DNA of 64,000 bases from Bradyrhizobium prioriisuperbiae (GCF_032397745.1 NZ_CP135921.1:6622501-6686500); one strand, 5' to 3'. Positions 45,146-57,173 are shown, numbered from the stretch's first letter. The notes: a model not told the origin generated them from the letters alone. A program made the numbers and translations.

Positions 45146-45440
45146 AATTAAGTAGACGCACGGCGCCGCAAAAAGTTCACCCGGTCACCGGTTCTTGAAA
45201 ACGAGTTGAACGGCCGAAAGGACCTCAAGTCATCGAGCGTCTTTGAACATTCCCCGTTTCGGCCCGACAGGCGAACAGGCCCATCGAGGGCCTGCAGATG
45301 AAACGCTTTTCTGTTGCGGCGGCTTTGCGCGTTTCCCGCGTCGTCGAGGCACGCAGGCCGAGCGGTTCGCAGTGCCTTGGTGCGACGTGATCAGGTCGCG
45401 CGCACGATGGCATCTCCAGCGCAGAACGAGTTGCCGGCAA

Positions 45441-45635
45441 TCAGCGCGGCCAATTCACGGCCTTCAGCGATGCCTTGACGTCGGCCATCTGCTTGCGGCA
45501 ACGCTCTTCCTGTTCCCGGATCATCTGCCGCTGAAAAGCCACCGTGCGATCGACGTGCTGCCGGATCAGTTCGCGCTCCGACAGGTTGCCGATAGCGTGC
45601 GCGACGGACTCGTCCGCCAGTTTGTCTGGCTTCAT
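45441..45635 (-). CDS. Small charged hypothetical protein
   Basis: A 64-residue protein starting MKPDKLADESVAHAIGNLSE with a GGAGA site. The rest is a long, highly charged helix (DRTVAFQRQMIREQEERCRK) that could form a coiled coil. No family recognised. The adjacent gap to 45902 holds nothing further. Confidence 0.55.
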   Translation of the reverse strand: MKPDKLADESVAHAIGNLSERELIRQHVDRTVAFQRQMIREQEERCRKQMADVKASLKAVNWPR

Positions 45636-45902
45636 TGTGTTGGTCTCCCAAATCAGCTGGCGATTTCAATCGACGGCGGCAACATCGGTCAATGTCTCAG
45701 CGGTTTATGCACAGACAGGGCAGCCATGATGAAATCCGTGGCGACAAACGTCCGCCAACGTCCCTCGCGACGATTCCCACCACTCTGCAAAGCGGCAGAA
45801 GGAAACGCCGACTGCGCGCGATCGTTCCGTGGATAAGCCGGATGACTCCTTGCCTTGGATCAAATGTTCACGTTACGTCCGTATCGTGAATGGGAGGCCA
45901 GA

Positions 45903-46145
45903 ATGGCTAAGATCGATTTGAACACCCTCAGCATTGAAGAACTGGCGGCGTTGCGCGACGACGCGACCGAAAAGCTCGCGGAGAAGGTTGCGGCCCGTCA
46001 GGCCGAGCTCGAAGCGGAACTGGAAAGGCTGTCGCTCTACGGAAAACCGGCGAAGAAGTCACCGGCCCCCGTCGTGAAGCCCAGGAAGGACGAGCCAGCC
46101 AAGACAAGCGATACGGCCAGCGAGCCGGTGTCCAAAGCGGCGTGA
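45903..46145 (+). CDS. H-NS-like protein lacking the DNA-binding domain
   Basis: An 80-residue protein starting MAKIDLNTLSIEELAALRDD and continuing with a coiled-coil-like helix (AEKVAARQAELEAELERLS), as in the N-terminal oligomerisation part of alphaproteobacterial H-NS-family proteins. The C-terminal AT-hook-like core (typically AGRGKQPRW) is absent. Instead there is a Lys/Pro-rich tail (KPAKKSPAPVVKPRKDEP). It may poison H-NS filaments as H-NST proteins do. A GGGAGG site precedes the ATG. Family assignment is from pattern only. Confidence 0.5.
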   Translation: MAKIDLNTLSIEELAALRDDATEKLAEKVAARQAELEAELERLSLYGKPAKKSPAPVVKPRKDEPAKTSDTASEPVSKAA

Positions 46146-46173
46146 TCCGATCGGCAAACGCAGCGACGCGATG

Positions 46174-46200
46174 AAGGGGGCTTCGGCCCCTTTTGTGTTT
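46174..46200 (+). terminator. Terminator after the H-NS-like gene
   Basis: AAGGGG / CCCCTT (46174-46179, 46187-46192) with an inner C-UUCG-G tetraloop and one bulged G, followed by TTTTGTGTTT. It is a well-formed intrinsic terminator 29 bases after the stop. Confidence 0.8.
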
Positions 46201-46294
46201 GAGGGAGCGCGACAGATGGTCTCGATCGCAAGCGCGCTTGAAACATCGGCGGGTTTGGGTGTGTAGTTGCGCTCTGCCCAAACGGAAGCCACGG

Positions 46295-47056
46295 ATGATC
46301 GCCTCAAGTCTCTCCAGCGGCATTGAACAGCTCGGCGACTTGATCGCCGCAGCCTCCGTGATCGTCCCGTTCACCGGCGCCGGCATTTCGACGGAGTGCG
46401 GCATTCCCGATTTCCGCTCGCCCAGCGGCCTCTGGACTCGCAACCGCCCCATTCCGTTCGATGAATTCGTGGCGAGCCAGGATGCGCGCGACGAGTCCTG
46501 GCGGCGACGCTTCGCCATGGAGGAGACGTTCGCGGCTGCGAAGCCGGGACGCGGCCACCGCGCGCTTGCGGCCCTCTACAAGGCCGGCAAAGTTCCCGCC
46601 TTGATCACCCAGAACATCGACAATCTGCATCAAGCCTCGGGTTTCCGGCCCGACGACGTGATCGAACTGCACGGCAACACCACCTACGCGCGCTGCATCG
46701 GCTGCGGCAAAAGGTTCGAGTTGTCATGGGTGAAGCAGCTGTTCGATGGTCGTGAACACGCACCGGATTGCTCCGACTGCGATGAGCCGGTGAAGACGGC
46801 CACCATTTCGTTCGGTCAGGCGATGCCCGAAGACGAGATGCACCGCGCTGCGGAACTTGCGCGCGCGTGCGATTTGTTCATTGCGATCGGCTCGTCGCTG
46901 GTGGTGTGGCCGGCTGCGGGGTTTCCTGCGATGGCACGGAACTCCGGTGCACAACTTGTGATTATCAACAATGAACCGACGGAACAGGATGAGCTTGCCG
47001 ATCTCGTGATCCGGCATGACATCGGCGAGACTCTTGGTCCGTTCGCAGGCAATTGA
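46295..47056 (+). CDS. Sir2-family NAD-dependent protein deacylase
   Basis: A 253-residue sirtuin with NAD-binding GAGISTECGIPDFRSPSGLW (about residues 28-47), TQNIDNLHQASG with catalytic His in ELHGN, four zinc Cys (C-I-G-C and C-S-D-C) and GSSLVVWPAAGFP. It removes acyl groups from lysines using NAD. ATG 46295 is picked; the frame to 46193 is non-homologous. It stands alone between a terminator and the cold-shock gene. Confidence 0.9.
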   Translation: MIASSLSSGIEQLGDLIAAASVIVPFTGAGISTECGIPDFRSPSGLWTRNRPIPFDEFVASQDARDESWRRRFAMEETFAAAKPGRGHRALAALYKAGKVPALITQNIDNLHQASGFRPDDVIELHGNTTYARCIGCGKRFELSWVKQLFDGREHAPDCSDCDEPVKTATISFGQAMPEDEMHRAAELARACDLFIAIGSSLVVWPAAGFPAMARNSGAQLVIINNEPTEQDELADLVIRHDIGETLGPFAGN

Positions 47057-47250
47057 TTGCGGAATTGATTCGCAAATGTGCAAGGCTGTTCATAGCCCAG
47101 CGCATACGAGTTTTTTATCTTTGCGAGTTGGCGGGGAGTGTTATCGTCGAATCAGGAGATTCGCGTTCGGACCGGTATTGCAGGCGGCGCGGGTGACGGG
47201 AAATTAAACGCGGTGGCTGACCGTGTTTTGCTGGTGTGAGGTCCGGGGAT

Positions 47251-47934
47251 ATGGGGTCGGACGGTTTTGAGTCCAAGAGGCCGGGAGGGTCGGCGTTAGG
47301 CGGACCCATATCGCGTGGTCTTGGCTCCAATGATTTTCGTTCTGGTGATTTTTCGGGCAACCGTGAGCGGTCGCCAGAGGCAGACCCGTTTCTCGGTGCA
47401 GGCGAGGGGATCGCCGCACATCTGGTTGAGGTCACCGGGGTCATCAAATGGTTTGATGCGTCCAAAGGATACGGCTTCATCATTCCAGACAATGGCTGGC
47501 CCGACGTGCTGCTGCACGTGACGGTGCTCCGGCGTGATGGCTTTCAGACCGCCTATGAGGGCGCGCGCATCGTTGTTGAATGCCTGCAGCGCTCGAAAGG
47601 CTACCAGGCGTTTCGCGTCGTCTCGATGGACGAGTCGACCGCGATCCATCCCGCTCAGCTGCCGCCGCCGCGCACGCACGCCAGCGTGACGCCGACCAGC
47701 GGCCTCGAGCGGGCCCAGGTCAAATGGTTCAACCGCCTGCGCGGTTTCGGCTTCCTGACCTGCGGCGAGGGCACGCCCGACATCTTCGTCCATATGGAAA
47801 CCCTGCGGCGCTATGGCATGACCGAGCTGCGGCCCGGCCAATACGTGCTGGTTCGTTATGGTCCCGGATCCAAGGGTATGATGGCGGCGGAGATCCAGCC
47901 GGAGACCGGCGCTCCCGGTATGTCCCCTCACTGA
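47251..47934 (+). CDS. Protein with two cold-shock domains
   Basis: A 227-residue protein with a Gly/Ser-rich 55-residue N-terminal part, a first cold-shock domain (about 60-125, VTGVIKWFDASKGYGFIIP) and a second (about 155-220, AQVKWFNRLRGFGFLTCGEG, then IFVHMETLRR). Both domains keep the aromatic RNA-binding motifs (KWF, GFGF, FVH). Tandem CSD proteins of this length are known in alphaproteobacteria and bind single-stranded nucleic acid. ATG 47251 is used; GTG 47236 is possible. The gap to 48122 has no gene. Confidence 0.9.
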   Translation: MGSDGFESKRPGGSALGGPISRGLGSNDFRSGDFSGNRERSPEADPFLGAGEGIAAHLVEVTGVIKWFDASKGYGFIIPDNGWPDVLLHVTVLRRDGFQTAYEGARIVVECLQRSKGYQAFRVVSMDESTAIHPAQLPPPRTHASVTPTSGLERAQVKWFNRLRGFGFLTCGEGTPDIFVHMETLRRYGMTELRPGQYVLVRYGPGSKGMMAAEIQPETGAPGMSPH

Positions 47935-48122
47935 GCCGTCACCGGCTGCAAAGCCTTCCTTGAGGCCCTTCCCATGTGTGAGGGGCCGATCTGGCAGCTG
48001 CCGCGTGGCCGCCCTCCCAAAAATAATCAATAAGAAGTGTGTGCCGCCAGGCAAAAACGGTATTCACCTGCGCGTCGGACGCGTTAGGTTGCGCCGGCTT
48101 TTTCCCCCTGAGGTCGGTTGCC

Positions 48123-48608
48123 ATGAGATTTCGTTTCGGTTTTGCGGATGGCCGCAGTCTGCGCTGGCTGATGGCGTTTGCGGTGTTCTGGGGCGCGTTG
48201 TTCGGCGTATCCCTCGTCCATGCCGCGGAGACGCAGTCGCTCGAGATCATCACCAAATCCGGGGTGCAGGTGTTTGCCGTCGAGGTGATGCGGACGGACG
48301 AGGAGCGCGCCAAGGGGCTGATGTTTCGCAAGGAGCTTCCTGAAGGGCGCGGCATGCTGTTCGATTTCACCCCCGAGCAGAACGTCTCGATGTGGATGAA
48401 AAACACTCTGATCCCGCTCGACATGATCTTCATTCAGGCCGACGGACAGATCCTGCGCATCGCCGAGAACACCCAGGTCGAGTCGGAGAAGATCATCTCC
48501 TCGGGCGGCCCGGTCCGTGGGGTCCTGGAAGTCATCGCAGGCACGTCCCGGAAATTCGGCATCAAGGCGGGAGACCGGGTCGGGCACCCGCTTTTTAACG
48601 GGAAATAG
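48123..48608 (+). CDS. DUF192 periplasmic protein
   Basis: A 161-residue protein with a signal peptide (RWLMAFAVFWGALFGVSLV, cleavage after HAA about residue 36) and a DUF192 core, recognised by VEVMRTDEERAKGLMFRKEL, GMLFDFTPEQNVSMWMKNTLIPLDMIFI and VRGVLEVIAGTSRKFGI. The family's function is unknown. It ends 43 bases before a terminator, upstream of tRNA-Pro. Confidence 0.88.
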   Translation: MRFRFGFADGRSLRWLMAFAVFWGALFGVSLVHAAETQSLEIITKSGVQVFAVEVMRTDEERAKGLMFRKELPEGRGMLFDFTPEQNVSMWMKNTLIPLDMIFIQADGQILRIAENTQVESEKIISSGGPVRGVLEVIAGTSRKFGIKAGDRVGHPLFNGK

Positions 48609-48651
48609 CCTCTCCGGTGCGTCTTGCTGGTTTGGCGTGAAGCGTGTATCG

Positions 48652-48692
48652 AAGGCCCCGCGGAGCCCAATTCGGGACGCTGTGGGCCTTTT
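48652..48692 (+). terminator. Terminator after the DUF192 gene
   Basis: AAGGCCC (48652-48658) pairs with GGGCCTT (48684-48690), with an inner CCC/GGG stem, and is followed by TTTT (48689-48692). Confidence 0.6.
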
Positions 48693-48742
48693 GGGCTCGT
48701 TTCGGCCGGCGATCATCCATAATGGCCGCCTGAAGATATCGT

Positions 48743-48819
<77 letters not shown>

Positions 48820-48993
48820 TCTTCCCTTCTCTTCCTTGCAACGTCCGTTTCGCATCATGCCGCGCGCACGCGACATGAATGCCTGTTCAGTATTTTCCCT
48901 GACTTTTCGTCGTCGGTTCCCGGAACGAGCGCAATGACGCGCGGTTGGTCGGGCAGGTGGGGTTTTGACAATGGACTCTGGAGGATACTGATC

Positions 48994-49716
48994 ATGATGA
49001 AGACAACATTGCTATCGACCGTTGCAGCCATTGGTCTTGCGGTGAGTTTGGGCGCGGCCTCGGCGCAGGCGCCGAGCGAGCGAGGCGGTGCCGCAGGTGG
49101 CACCGCGTCAGGCAGCATGGAGCGTGGCGGCGCAAGCGGCAGTGCCACAGGCGACCACAAGTCCGGCATGACCGAACAGTCGCCGTCGAAGGCCGGTACG
49201 TCGGAGCAGCGGGCCCAGACGCCGGCGAACAAGGCTGACGGCCGCCCCGAAGGCAAGAACGCCCAGGCGCCTGCGGCCAACGACGGCAAGGCCAACAGCA
49301 AGATGAGTTCGGACAAGATGGCGCCGGATCATTCGGCTCAGAAAACCGGCGACGCCAAGCAAGGCACGGACAGCTCCAAGCAGGGCGCGGACAGCAAGTC
49401 CGGGACCAACGCGCAGTCGCAGCCGGGCTCCAAATCGACGGTCGGCGCCGCCTCGTCGTCCGAGACCAAGATGACCAGCGAACAGCGCACCCAGATCCGC
49501 GAGAAGGTGATCGCGACCGGCCCAAGGGTCACCAACGTCAACTTCTCACTGAATGTGGGCACGGTCGTTCCGCGCACCGTGCAGGTGGTGGACGTGCCGA
49601 CGGTGATCATCGACATGCATCCGGAATGGCGCGGCTATCGCTATTTCGTGGTGAACGATCAGGTCATCATCGTGGAGCGAGATTCGCTGCGGATTGTCGC
49701 CGTGCTCGACGTCTAA
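48994..49716 (+). CDS. DUF1236-domain secreted protein
   Basis: A 240-residue protein with a signal peptide (MMKTTLLSTVAAIGLAV, cleavage after AQA about residue 26), a long Ser/Gly/Lys-rich low-complexity linker (residues about 27-155) and a C-terminal DUF1236 domain (RTQIREKVIATGPRVTNVN, then VVPRTVQVVDVPTVI). The function is unknown. The GGAGG site and ATG 48994 decide the start. DUF1236 proteins are typical of Bradyrhizobium relatives. Confidence 0.88.
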   Translation: MMKTTLLSTVAAIGLAVSLGAASAQAPSERGGAAGGTASGSMERGGASGSATGDHKSGMTEQSPSKAGTSEQRAQTPANKADGRPEGKNAQAPAANDGKANSKMSSDKMAPDHSAQKTGDAKQGTDSSKQGADSKSGTNAQSQPGSKSTVGAASSSETKMTSEQRTQIREKVIATGPRVTNVNFSLNVGTVVPRTVQVVDVPTVIIDMHPEWRGYRYFVVNDQVIIVERDSLRIVAVLDV

Positions 49717-49740
49717 TCGGCCATCGATAAAAATGGAAAA

Positions 49741-49768
49741 GCCGCCGACCCATGGTCGGCGGCTTTTT
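49741..49768. terminator. Strong bidirectional terminator
   Basis: GCCGCCGACC / GGTCGGCGGC is a perfect 10-bp stem with a CAT loop, flanked by AAAA on the left and TTTTT on the right. It serves the DUF1236 gene and the convergent OpgC-like gene. Confidence 0.88.
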
Positions 49769-49778
49769 GACGTTTCGA

Positions 49779-50987
49779 TCAAGCTGCGCTGGATTCCGCC
49801 GATGGCGCCACCGGCGCGGGGGCCGGTTTCGGCCGCGGCGGCGGCTTGTCCTGTTTCTTGGACCAGCTGCGATAGTAAGCGACAGCCGTCAATATCGCGA
49901 TGCCGCCGGCGCTGACCACGATCTGCACGAAGACCGAGCCGGAGCTGAGCGTCAGCAGGAAGTGCGCAATGAACGACAGGAAGACGCCGACGCAGAACAC
50001 TTCCAGCGATTGCTGGCCGCACTTGATCATCGGCGCAAATATCTTTGATTCCAGGCCCGGCCAGTTCTTCGGAACGAAGCGGGTGACGAGGAACGCGATG
50101 ATCACGAAGTGCAGCACGCGATAGGGCGCGAGGTTGGTCTTGTCGTTCGGATTGAAGGCCTCAAAGAACCAGCGCGGAAACAGGTTTCCGAGCGTCTCGA
50201 AACGGCCCGCCATGGTCATCACCAGTGCAAACACCAGATAGGCCAGACCGGCGATCAGCAGGTGCTTGGACTTGATGACCGAGCGGGATTCCAGGGCGCC
50301 TCCCAGCGCAAACCACGCGCCGAAGATGAACAGCAGCTGCCAGCAGAACGGATTGAAGTACCAGGTGCCGGCCGGGTAGGCGGGCAGGTTCCAGCCGAAC
50401 TGGCGCGCCGCGAAATACAGCACCAGCGAGGCGATCATCACGGTGTCCGGACGCCGCAGCATGAACCACAGGATCGGCGGGAACACGCCCATCAGAACGA
50501 TGTATAGCGGCAGCACGTCCAGGTTCACCGGCTTGAATTTCAGCAACATGCCCTGGCTGAGCGTCTCGATCGGATTGTCGATCAGGCCCGCGACGTTGAA
50601 CTCATTGATGATGTCGGGGTCGTGGAATTTGATCGCGACAAAGCCGATGGTCACGATGTAGATCACAAACAGGAACACGTGCGCGACATAGAGCTGCCAC
50701 ACCCGTTTCATCAGCCGCGTCGCGCCGACCACGAACCCGCGATCGAGCATCATCCGTGCATAGACGAACGACGCGGTGTACCCGGAGATGAAGACGAACA
50801 GGTCGGCGGCGTCACTGAAGCCATAGTTGCGCGTCGTGACCCAGTTCACGATGTTGTAGGGGATATGGTCGAGGAAAATCGCCCAGTTCGCGATGCCGCG
50901 GAACAGATCGAGCCGAAGGTCACGGCCGCCTGAGGGGAGTGTCGCTCTGATTGTCATATGGACCGTTTCATGCGGGGGCCGATTCAT
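49779..50987 (-). CDS. opgC: OpgC-type membrane protein
   Basis: A 402-residue integral membrane protein with ten or so hydrophobic segments and OpgC-domain features: DLRLDLFRGIANWAIFLDHI near the start, FVFISGYTASFVYARMM, and a Pro/Ala-rich C-terminal tail (PPPRPKPAPAPV). OpgC adds succinyl groups to osmoregulated periplasmic glucans in Escherichia coli; other members are acyltransferase-like. The alternative start 50957 is as plausible. It ends 11 bases from a strong terminator. Confidence 0.85.
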   Translation of the reverse strand: MNRPPHETVHMTIRATLPSGGRDLRLDLFRGIANWAIFLDHIPYNIVNWVTTRNYGFSDAADLFVFISGYTASFVYARMMLDRGFVVGATRLMKRVWQLYVAHVFLFVIYIVTIGFVAIKFHDPDIINEFNVAGLIDNPIETLSQGMLLKFKPVNLDVLPLYIVLMGVFPPILWFMLRRPDTVMIASLVLYFAARQFGWNLPAYPAGTWYFNPFCWQLLFIFGAWFALGGALESRSVIKSKHLLIAGLAYLVFALVMTMAGRFETLGNLFPRWFFEAFNPNDKTNLAPYRVLHFVIIAFLVTRFVPKNWPGLESKIFAPMIKCGQQSLEVFCVGVFLSFIAHFLLTLSSGSVFVQIVVSAGGIAILTAVAYYRSWSKKQDKPPPRPKPAPAPVAPSAESSAA

Positions 50988-51232
50988 ACGGATTCCGACG
51001 CGGGATCATGGGCGATCCCGAGCCCGACAGCCAGATTGTATCAGCCTTGCGGAACGAATATATTGAGGAAAGTAAGCCCTGTTAAACTGCAGAATCGTAC
51101 AATAAAACTCACATGCCTGTCACCGCCATACCTGTTACTGAAATGGGCCTCGGCCAGGCGGTGATGACCCGGCCCCTGACGGGCCGGCCTCATCATGACA
51201 TTGGCGTCACACCTCAGGAGCTCGTCTCGTTC

Positions 51233-51538
51233 ATGACTGCCCGCATCTACAAACCTGCCAAGAACGCGATGCAATCCGGCAAGGCGAAAAGCCGGGAATG
51301 GCAGCTGGACTATGAGCCGGAGCAGCCCCGGACCATCGAGCCGCTGATGGGCTGGACCAGCTCCGGGGACATGAAACAGCAGCTCACCCTGCGCTTCCAC
51401 ACCAAGGAAGACGCGGTGGCCTATTGCGAGCGGGAGGGCATTCCCTATCAGCTGCTGGAGCCGAAGGAGCCGGTGCGGCGAATTGCGGCCTATTCCGACA
51501 ATTTTGCTTTCCGGCGCGGCGAACCCTGGACACACTAA
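51233..51538 (+). CDS. NADH dehydrogenase (complex I) NDUFS4-like accessory subunit
   Basis: A 101-residue protein: MTARIYKPAKNAMQSGKAKSR, a mid-region WQLDYEPEQPRTIEPLMGWTSSGDM and a C-terminal FAFRRGEPWTH. This matches the ETC complex I subunit family, the bacterial counterpart of NDUFS4 (18 kDa), found in alphaproteobacteria. The open frame to 51113 has a weaker start; ATG 51233 gives the family length. It is monocistronic, with the leucine operon starting 265 bases later. Confidence 0.93.
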   Translation: MTARIYKPAKNAMQSGKAKSREWQLDYEPEQPRTIEPLMGWTSSGDMKQQLTLRFHTKEDAVAYCEREGIPYQLLEPKEPVRRIAAYSDNFAFRRGEPWTH

Positions 51539-51802
51539 GCCCTCCACATTGATGGCGGGCGGCTCCTCGCCGTTCTGTCGCTTGCCGGACTTCGGACATC
51601 TGGCAGGGCCGGATGCGCTGCATACAGGTCTTCGCGCCCGTTGCGCAGGCCGTCGCAATTCATCCCAGAAATCAAACGATTGCAGACGCCGGGCGATATT
51701 GCCTGCTCTGTCGCCCTGGCACTGGACACGGGCGCGTTGCCTGCTTTAGTTCAGTCACCGACCCGGGAACGGGGTGCGGTCAAAAAGCCGATCGGGAGGC
51801 CT

Positions 51803-53407
51803 ATGCCGCTTCATTCCGGGATTGATCCCAAATCGTCCGACTTTGCGCGGAATTCCGAGGCCATGCAGGCGCTGGTCGCGGACCTGCGTCAGAAGCTCGA
51901 GCAGGTGGCCGGCGGGGGCGGGGAATCATCCCGGGCCCGGCATACGTCCCGCGGCAAGCTGTTGGCCCGTGAGCGGGTGGACCTGCTGATCGATCCGGGA
52001 ACGGCGTTCCTCGAATTGTCGCCGCTCGCCGCCTACGACCTCTATGGCGGCGACGTCCACTCCGCCAGCATCGTCACCGGCATCGGCCGTGTCGCGGGCC
52101 GCGAGTGCGTGATCGTCGCCAACGATGCGACCATCAAGGGCGGCACTTATTACCCGATGACGGTGAAGAAGCATCTGCGGGCGCAGGACATCGCGCGCCA
52201 GAATAATCTGCCGTGTATCTACATGGTGGATTCCGGCGGTGCCTTCCTGCCGCAGCAGGACGAGATCTTTCCGGACGAGCGCCATTTCGGCCGTATCTTC
52301 TACAATCAGGCGCAACTGTCGTCGCAGGGCATTCCGCAAATCGCCATCGTGATGGGATCGTGCACCGCGGGCGGCGCTTACGTCCCGGCGATGTCCGACG
52401 AGAGCATTATCGTCCGTAATCAAGGCACCATCTTCCTTGGCGGACCGCCGCTGGTGAAGGCTGCGACCGGTGAAGTCGTCACCGCCGAAGAGCTCGGCGG
52501 CGCCGATGTCCATAGCCGGCAGTCCGGTGTCACCGACCACTATGCCCAGAACGACGCCCATGCCATCGGCATCGCACGGCGGATCGTCGGCAACCTCAAC
52601 CCGGCCGTGAGCGCCGCCACCGGCTGGCGCCAGCCGCGTGAGCCGCTGTATGCGCCGGAGGAAATCTACGGCGTCGTTCCCGCGGATGCCCGCAAACCGT
52701 TCGATGTCCGCGATATCATCGCGCGCATTGTCGACGGCTCGGAATTCGAGGAATTCAAGAAGCTTTACGGGCAAACGCTGATTTGCGGCTTCGCCCATAT
52801 CTGGGGTTACCCGGTCGGCATCATCGCCAACAACGGCATCCTCTTTAGTGAGAGCTCGCTCAAGGGCGCGCACTTCATCGAACTGTGTTGCCAGCGCAAG
52901 ATCCCACTGCTGTTCCTGCAGAACATCACCGGCTTCATGGTCGGCAAGAAGTACGAAGCCGGCGGCATTGCGCGCGACGGCGCCAAGCTCGTCACCGCGG
53001 TCGCCACCGCCGGCGTGCCCAAATTCACTGTGGTGATCGGCGGCTCCTACGGCGCCGGCAACTACGGCATGTGCGGCCGCGCCTACAGCCCGCGCTTCCT
53101 CTGGATGTGGCCGAATGCCCGCATCTCCGTGATGGGCGGCGAGCAGGCCTCCATGGTGCTGAGCACCTTGCGTCGTGACAACATCGAGGCCAAGGGCGAC
53201 ACCTGGTCGACCGAGGAGGAAGATCAGTTCCGCACCCCGATCCGCGCCCAATACGAAAAGCAGGGCCATCCTTATTACGCCACCGCACGGCTGTGGGACG
53301 ACGGCGTGATCGATCCCGCCGACACCCGCCTGGTGCTGGGGTTGGGGCTGTCGGCAGCAGCCAATGCGCAGATCGAGCCGACCAAATTCGGCGTGTTCAG
53401 GATGTGA
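51803..53407 (+). CDS. liuB: Methylcrotonyl-CoA carboxylase beta subunit (carboxyltransferase)
   Basis: A 534-residue carboxyltransferase with two crotonase-like domains. Motifs are [20 protein letters not shown] (residues about 42-61), [40 protein letters not shown] and [17 protein letters not shown]. It transfers CO2 from biotin to 3-methylcrotonyl-CoA in leucine breakdown. A GGGAGG site precedes ATG 51803. It heads the liuB-liuC-liuD-liuE run. Propionyl-CoA carboxylase is less likely because of the neighbours. Confidence 0.93.
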   Translation: MPLHSGIDPKSSDFARNSEAMQALVADLRQKLEQVAGGGGESSRARHTSRGKLLARERVDLLIDPGTAFLELSPLAAYDLYGGDVHSASIVTGIGRVAGRECVIVANDATIKGGTYYPMTVKKHLRAQDIARQNNLPCIYMVDSGGAFLPQQDEIFPDERHFGRIFYNQAQLSSQGIPQIAIVMGSCTAGGAYVPAMSDESIIVRNQGTIFLGGPPLVKAATGEVVTAEELGGADVHSRQSGVTDHYAQNDAHAIGIARRIVGNLNPAVSAATGWRQPREPLYAPEEIYGVVPADARKPFDVRDIIARIVDGSEFEEFKKLYGQTLICGFAHIWGYPVGIIANNGILFSESSLKGAHFIELCCQRKIPLLFLQNITGFMVGKKYEAGGIARDGAKLVTAVATAGVPKFTVVIGGSYGAGNYGMCGRAYSPRFLWMWPNARISVMGGEQASMVLSTLRRDNIEAKGDTWSTEEEDQFRTPIRAQYEKQGHPYYATARLWDDGVIDPADTRLVLGLGLSAAANAQIEPTKFGVFRM

Positions 53408-54191
53408 TGATGACAGAGATCGTACGCATCGAACGCGAAAACGGTCTGGCCCGCATCGTGCTGAACCGGCCGGAACGCAACAATGCTTTCGACGAGGCGC
53501 TGATCGCAGCATTGGCGCAGGCGTTCGACGGCATCGCCCGGGACAGCGAGGTGTCGACTGTCGTGGTGCAGGGCGAGGGCAAGAGCTTTTGTGCCGGCGC
53601 CGACATCAACTGGATGAAGAAGGCCGCGGGCTACAGCCGCGAGGAGAACATCCGCGACGCCCAGCCGCTGGCACGGATGCTGGCCGCGCTCGACCGCATG
53701 CCGCAGACCACCATCGCCCGGGTGCAGGGGCCGGTCTATGGTGGCGGCGTTGGCCTTGTGGCCGCCTGCGACATTGCCATTGCGACGGACGAAGCCACGT
53801 TCTGCCTGTCCGAAGTGCGGCTGGGATTGGTCCCTGCTGTGATCAGCCCCTACGTCGTTCGCGCCATGGGCGTGCGCCAGGCGCGCCGTTACTTCCAGAC
53901 TGCGGAGGCATTCGCCGCGCCGGAGGCCGCACGGATTGGCTTGGTCCACGAGGTGGTAGCGATTGACGCCATCGATGCGCGCATTGCTGCTCTGGTCAAG
54001 CAACTCAAAACCGGCGCGCCGGCGGCCCGTGCCGCCGCCAAGGCGCTGGTCGAAACAGTGGCCGGGCGGCCGATCGATGAGGATGTGCTGAGCGAGACGG
54101 CGCAGCTGATCGCCGAGATGCGGGCCAAGCCCGAGGCCCGCGAAGGGCTCTCGGCATTCCTCGAAAAGCGCAAGCCGGTTTGGAGCCAGAC

Positions 54192-54195
<4 letters not shown>
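53407..54195 (+). CDS. liuC: Methylglutaconyl-CoA hydratase
   Basis: A 262-residue crotonase placed between the two carboxylase subunits, the standard location of LiuC. CoA-site motifs are GKSFCAGADINWMK (about residues 56-69) and RVQGPVYGGGVGLVAACDIA (about 101-120), and the acid residue is in SEVRLGLVPA. It hydrates 3-methylglutaconyl-CoA to HMG-CoA. ATG 53407 overlaps the liuB stop, and its own end overlaps the liuD start by four bases, so all three are co-translated. Confidence 0.92.
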
Positions 54196-56194
<1,999 letters not shown>

Positions 56195-56195
<1 letters not shown>

Positions 56196-56238
56196 CGTTT
56201 TCAAACGAAGTGGGTACCGGTTCGCGTCAAGAAAACGC
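56195..56238. repeat. Palindromic repeat between liuD and liuE
   Basis: GCGTTTTC (56195-56202) pairs with GAAAACGC (56231-56238) around a core reading GAAGTGGGTACCGGTT. A related core, AAGTGG-x-ACCGGTT, lies in the 63205-63253 element on the same window, which suggests a dispersed intergenic family. Similar sequences are familiar from Bradyrhizobium-group genomes. Confidence 0.6.
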
Positions 56239-56258
56239 GTCGAGGAAAGAGTATCTTG

Positions 56259-57173
56259 ATGGGTGACGAAGTCCGGATTGTCGAAGTCGGTCCACGCGAC
56301 GGACTGCAGAATGAAAAAACGCCGATCACCGTCGAAGCGCGCATCGCGTTTATCGAGGCGTTGATCGCAGCGGGATTTCCGACCATCGAGATCGGCAGCT
56401 TCGTCTCGCCCAAGGCGATCCCGCAGATGGCCAATTCCGACCATGTGCTGCAGGCCGTCGATCATCATGCGGATCGCGAATTCCACGTCCTGGTCCCGAA
56501 TGAAAGAGGCTACGACGCGGCTGTTACGGCCGGCGCACAGGTCATCGCAGTGTTCGCCTCGGCGTCGGAAGGGTTTTCGCGCGCCAACATCAACTGCACC
56601 ATCGCGGAATCGATCGAACGCTTCAAACCTGTGCTGACGCGCGCCAAGGCCGACGGCATCAAGGTGCGCGGTTACGTGTCCTGTGTGCTGGGATGTCCGT
56701 ATGACGGCGAGGTCAAACCGGCGGCGGTGGCGTCGGTGGCAAAACAGCTCTGGGACCAGGGCTGTTACGAGGTCTCGCTGGGCGACACCATCGGGGTCGG
56801 CACGCCGGCCAGGGCGCGGCAGCTGCTGCGCGCGGTCGCGGGCGAGGTCCCGATGGCCAACCTCGGCATGCACTTCCACGACACCTATGGCCAGGCGCTG
56901 GCCAACATCTATGCGGGCCTGGAGGAGGGCGCGCGTGTCATCGATTCCGCCGCCGGCGGGCTCGGCGGCTGTCCCTATGCGCCCGGCGCCACCGGCAATG
57001 TCGCGACCGAGGATGTGGTCTACATGCTGGAAGGCATGGGGATCAAAACCGGCATCGACATGACCAAATTGCTCGCGGCCACCAACACGGTGAGCGAGCT
57101 GATCGGACGGCCCCCGGTCAGCCGTGTCGCCTCGGCGTTGAATGCCAAGGCGAAGGCGGCACGGACGGCGTAG
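56259..57173 (+). CDS. liuE: Hydroxymethylglutaryl-CoA lyase
   Basis: A 304-residue TIM-barrel lyase that splits HMG-CoA into acetoacetate and acetyl-CoA, the last step of the leucine route seen here. Motifs: EVGPRDGLQNE (about residues 9-19), catalytic Cys in GGCPYAPGATGNVATED (about 233-249) and metal ligands HFHDT. It is separated from liuD by a repeat hairpin but stays in the same orientation. ATG 56259 follows a GAGGAAAGA site. Confidence 0.93.
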   Translation: MGDEVRIVEVGPRDGLQNEKTPITVEARIAFIEALIAAGFPTIEIGSFVSPKAIPQMANSDHVLQAVDHHADREFHVLVPNERGYDAAVTAGAQVIAVFASASEGFSRANINCTIAESIERFKPVLTRAKADGIKVRGYVSCVLGCPYDGEVKPAAVASVAKQLWDQGCYEVSLGDTIGVGTPARARQLLRAVAGEVPMANLGMHFHDTYGQALANIYAGLEEGARVIDSAAGGLGGCPYAPGATGNVATEDVVYMLEGMGIKTGIDMTKLLAATNTVSELIGRPPVSRVASALNAKAKAARTA

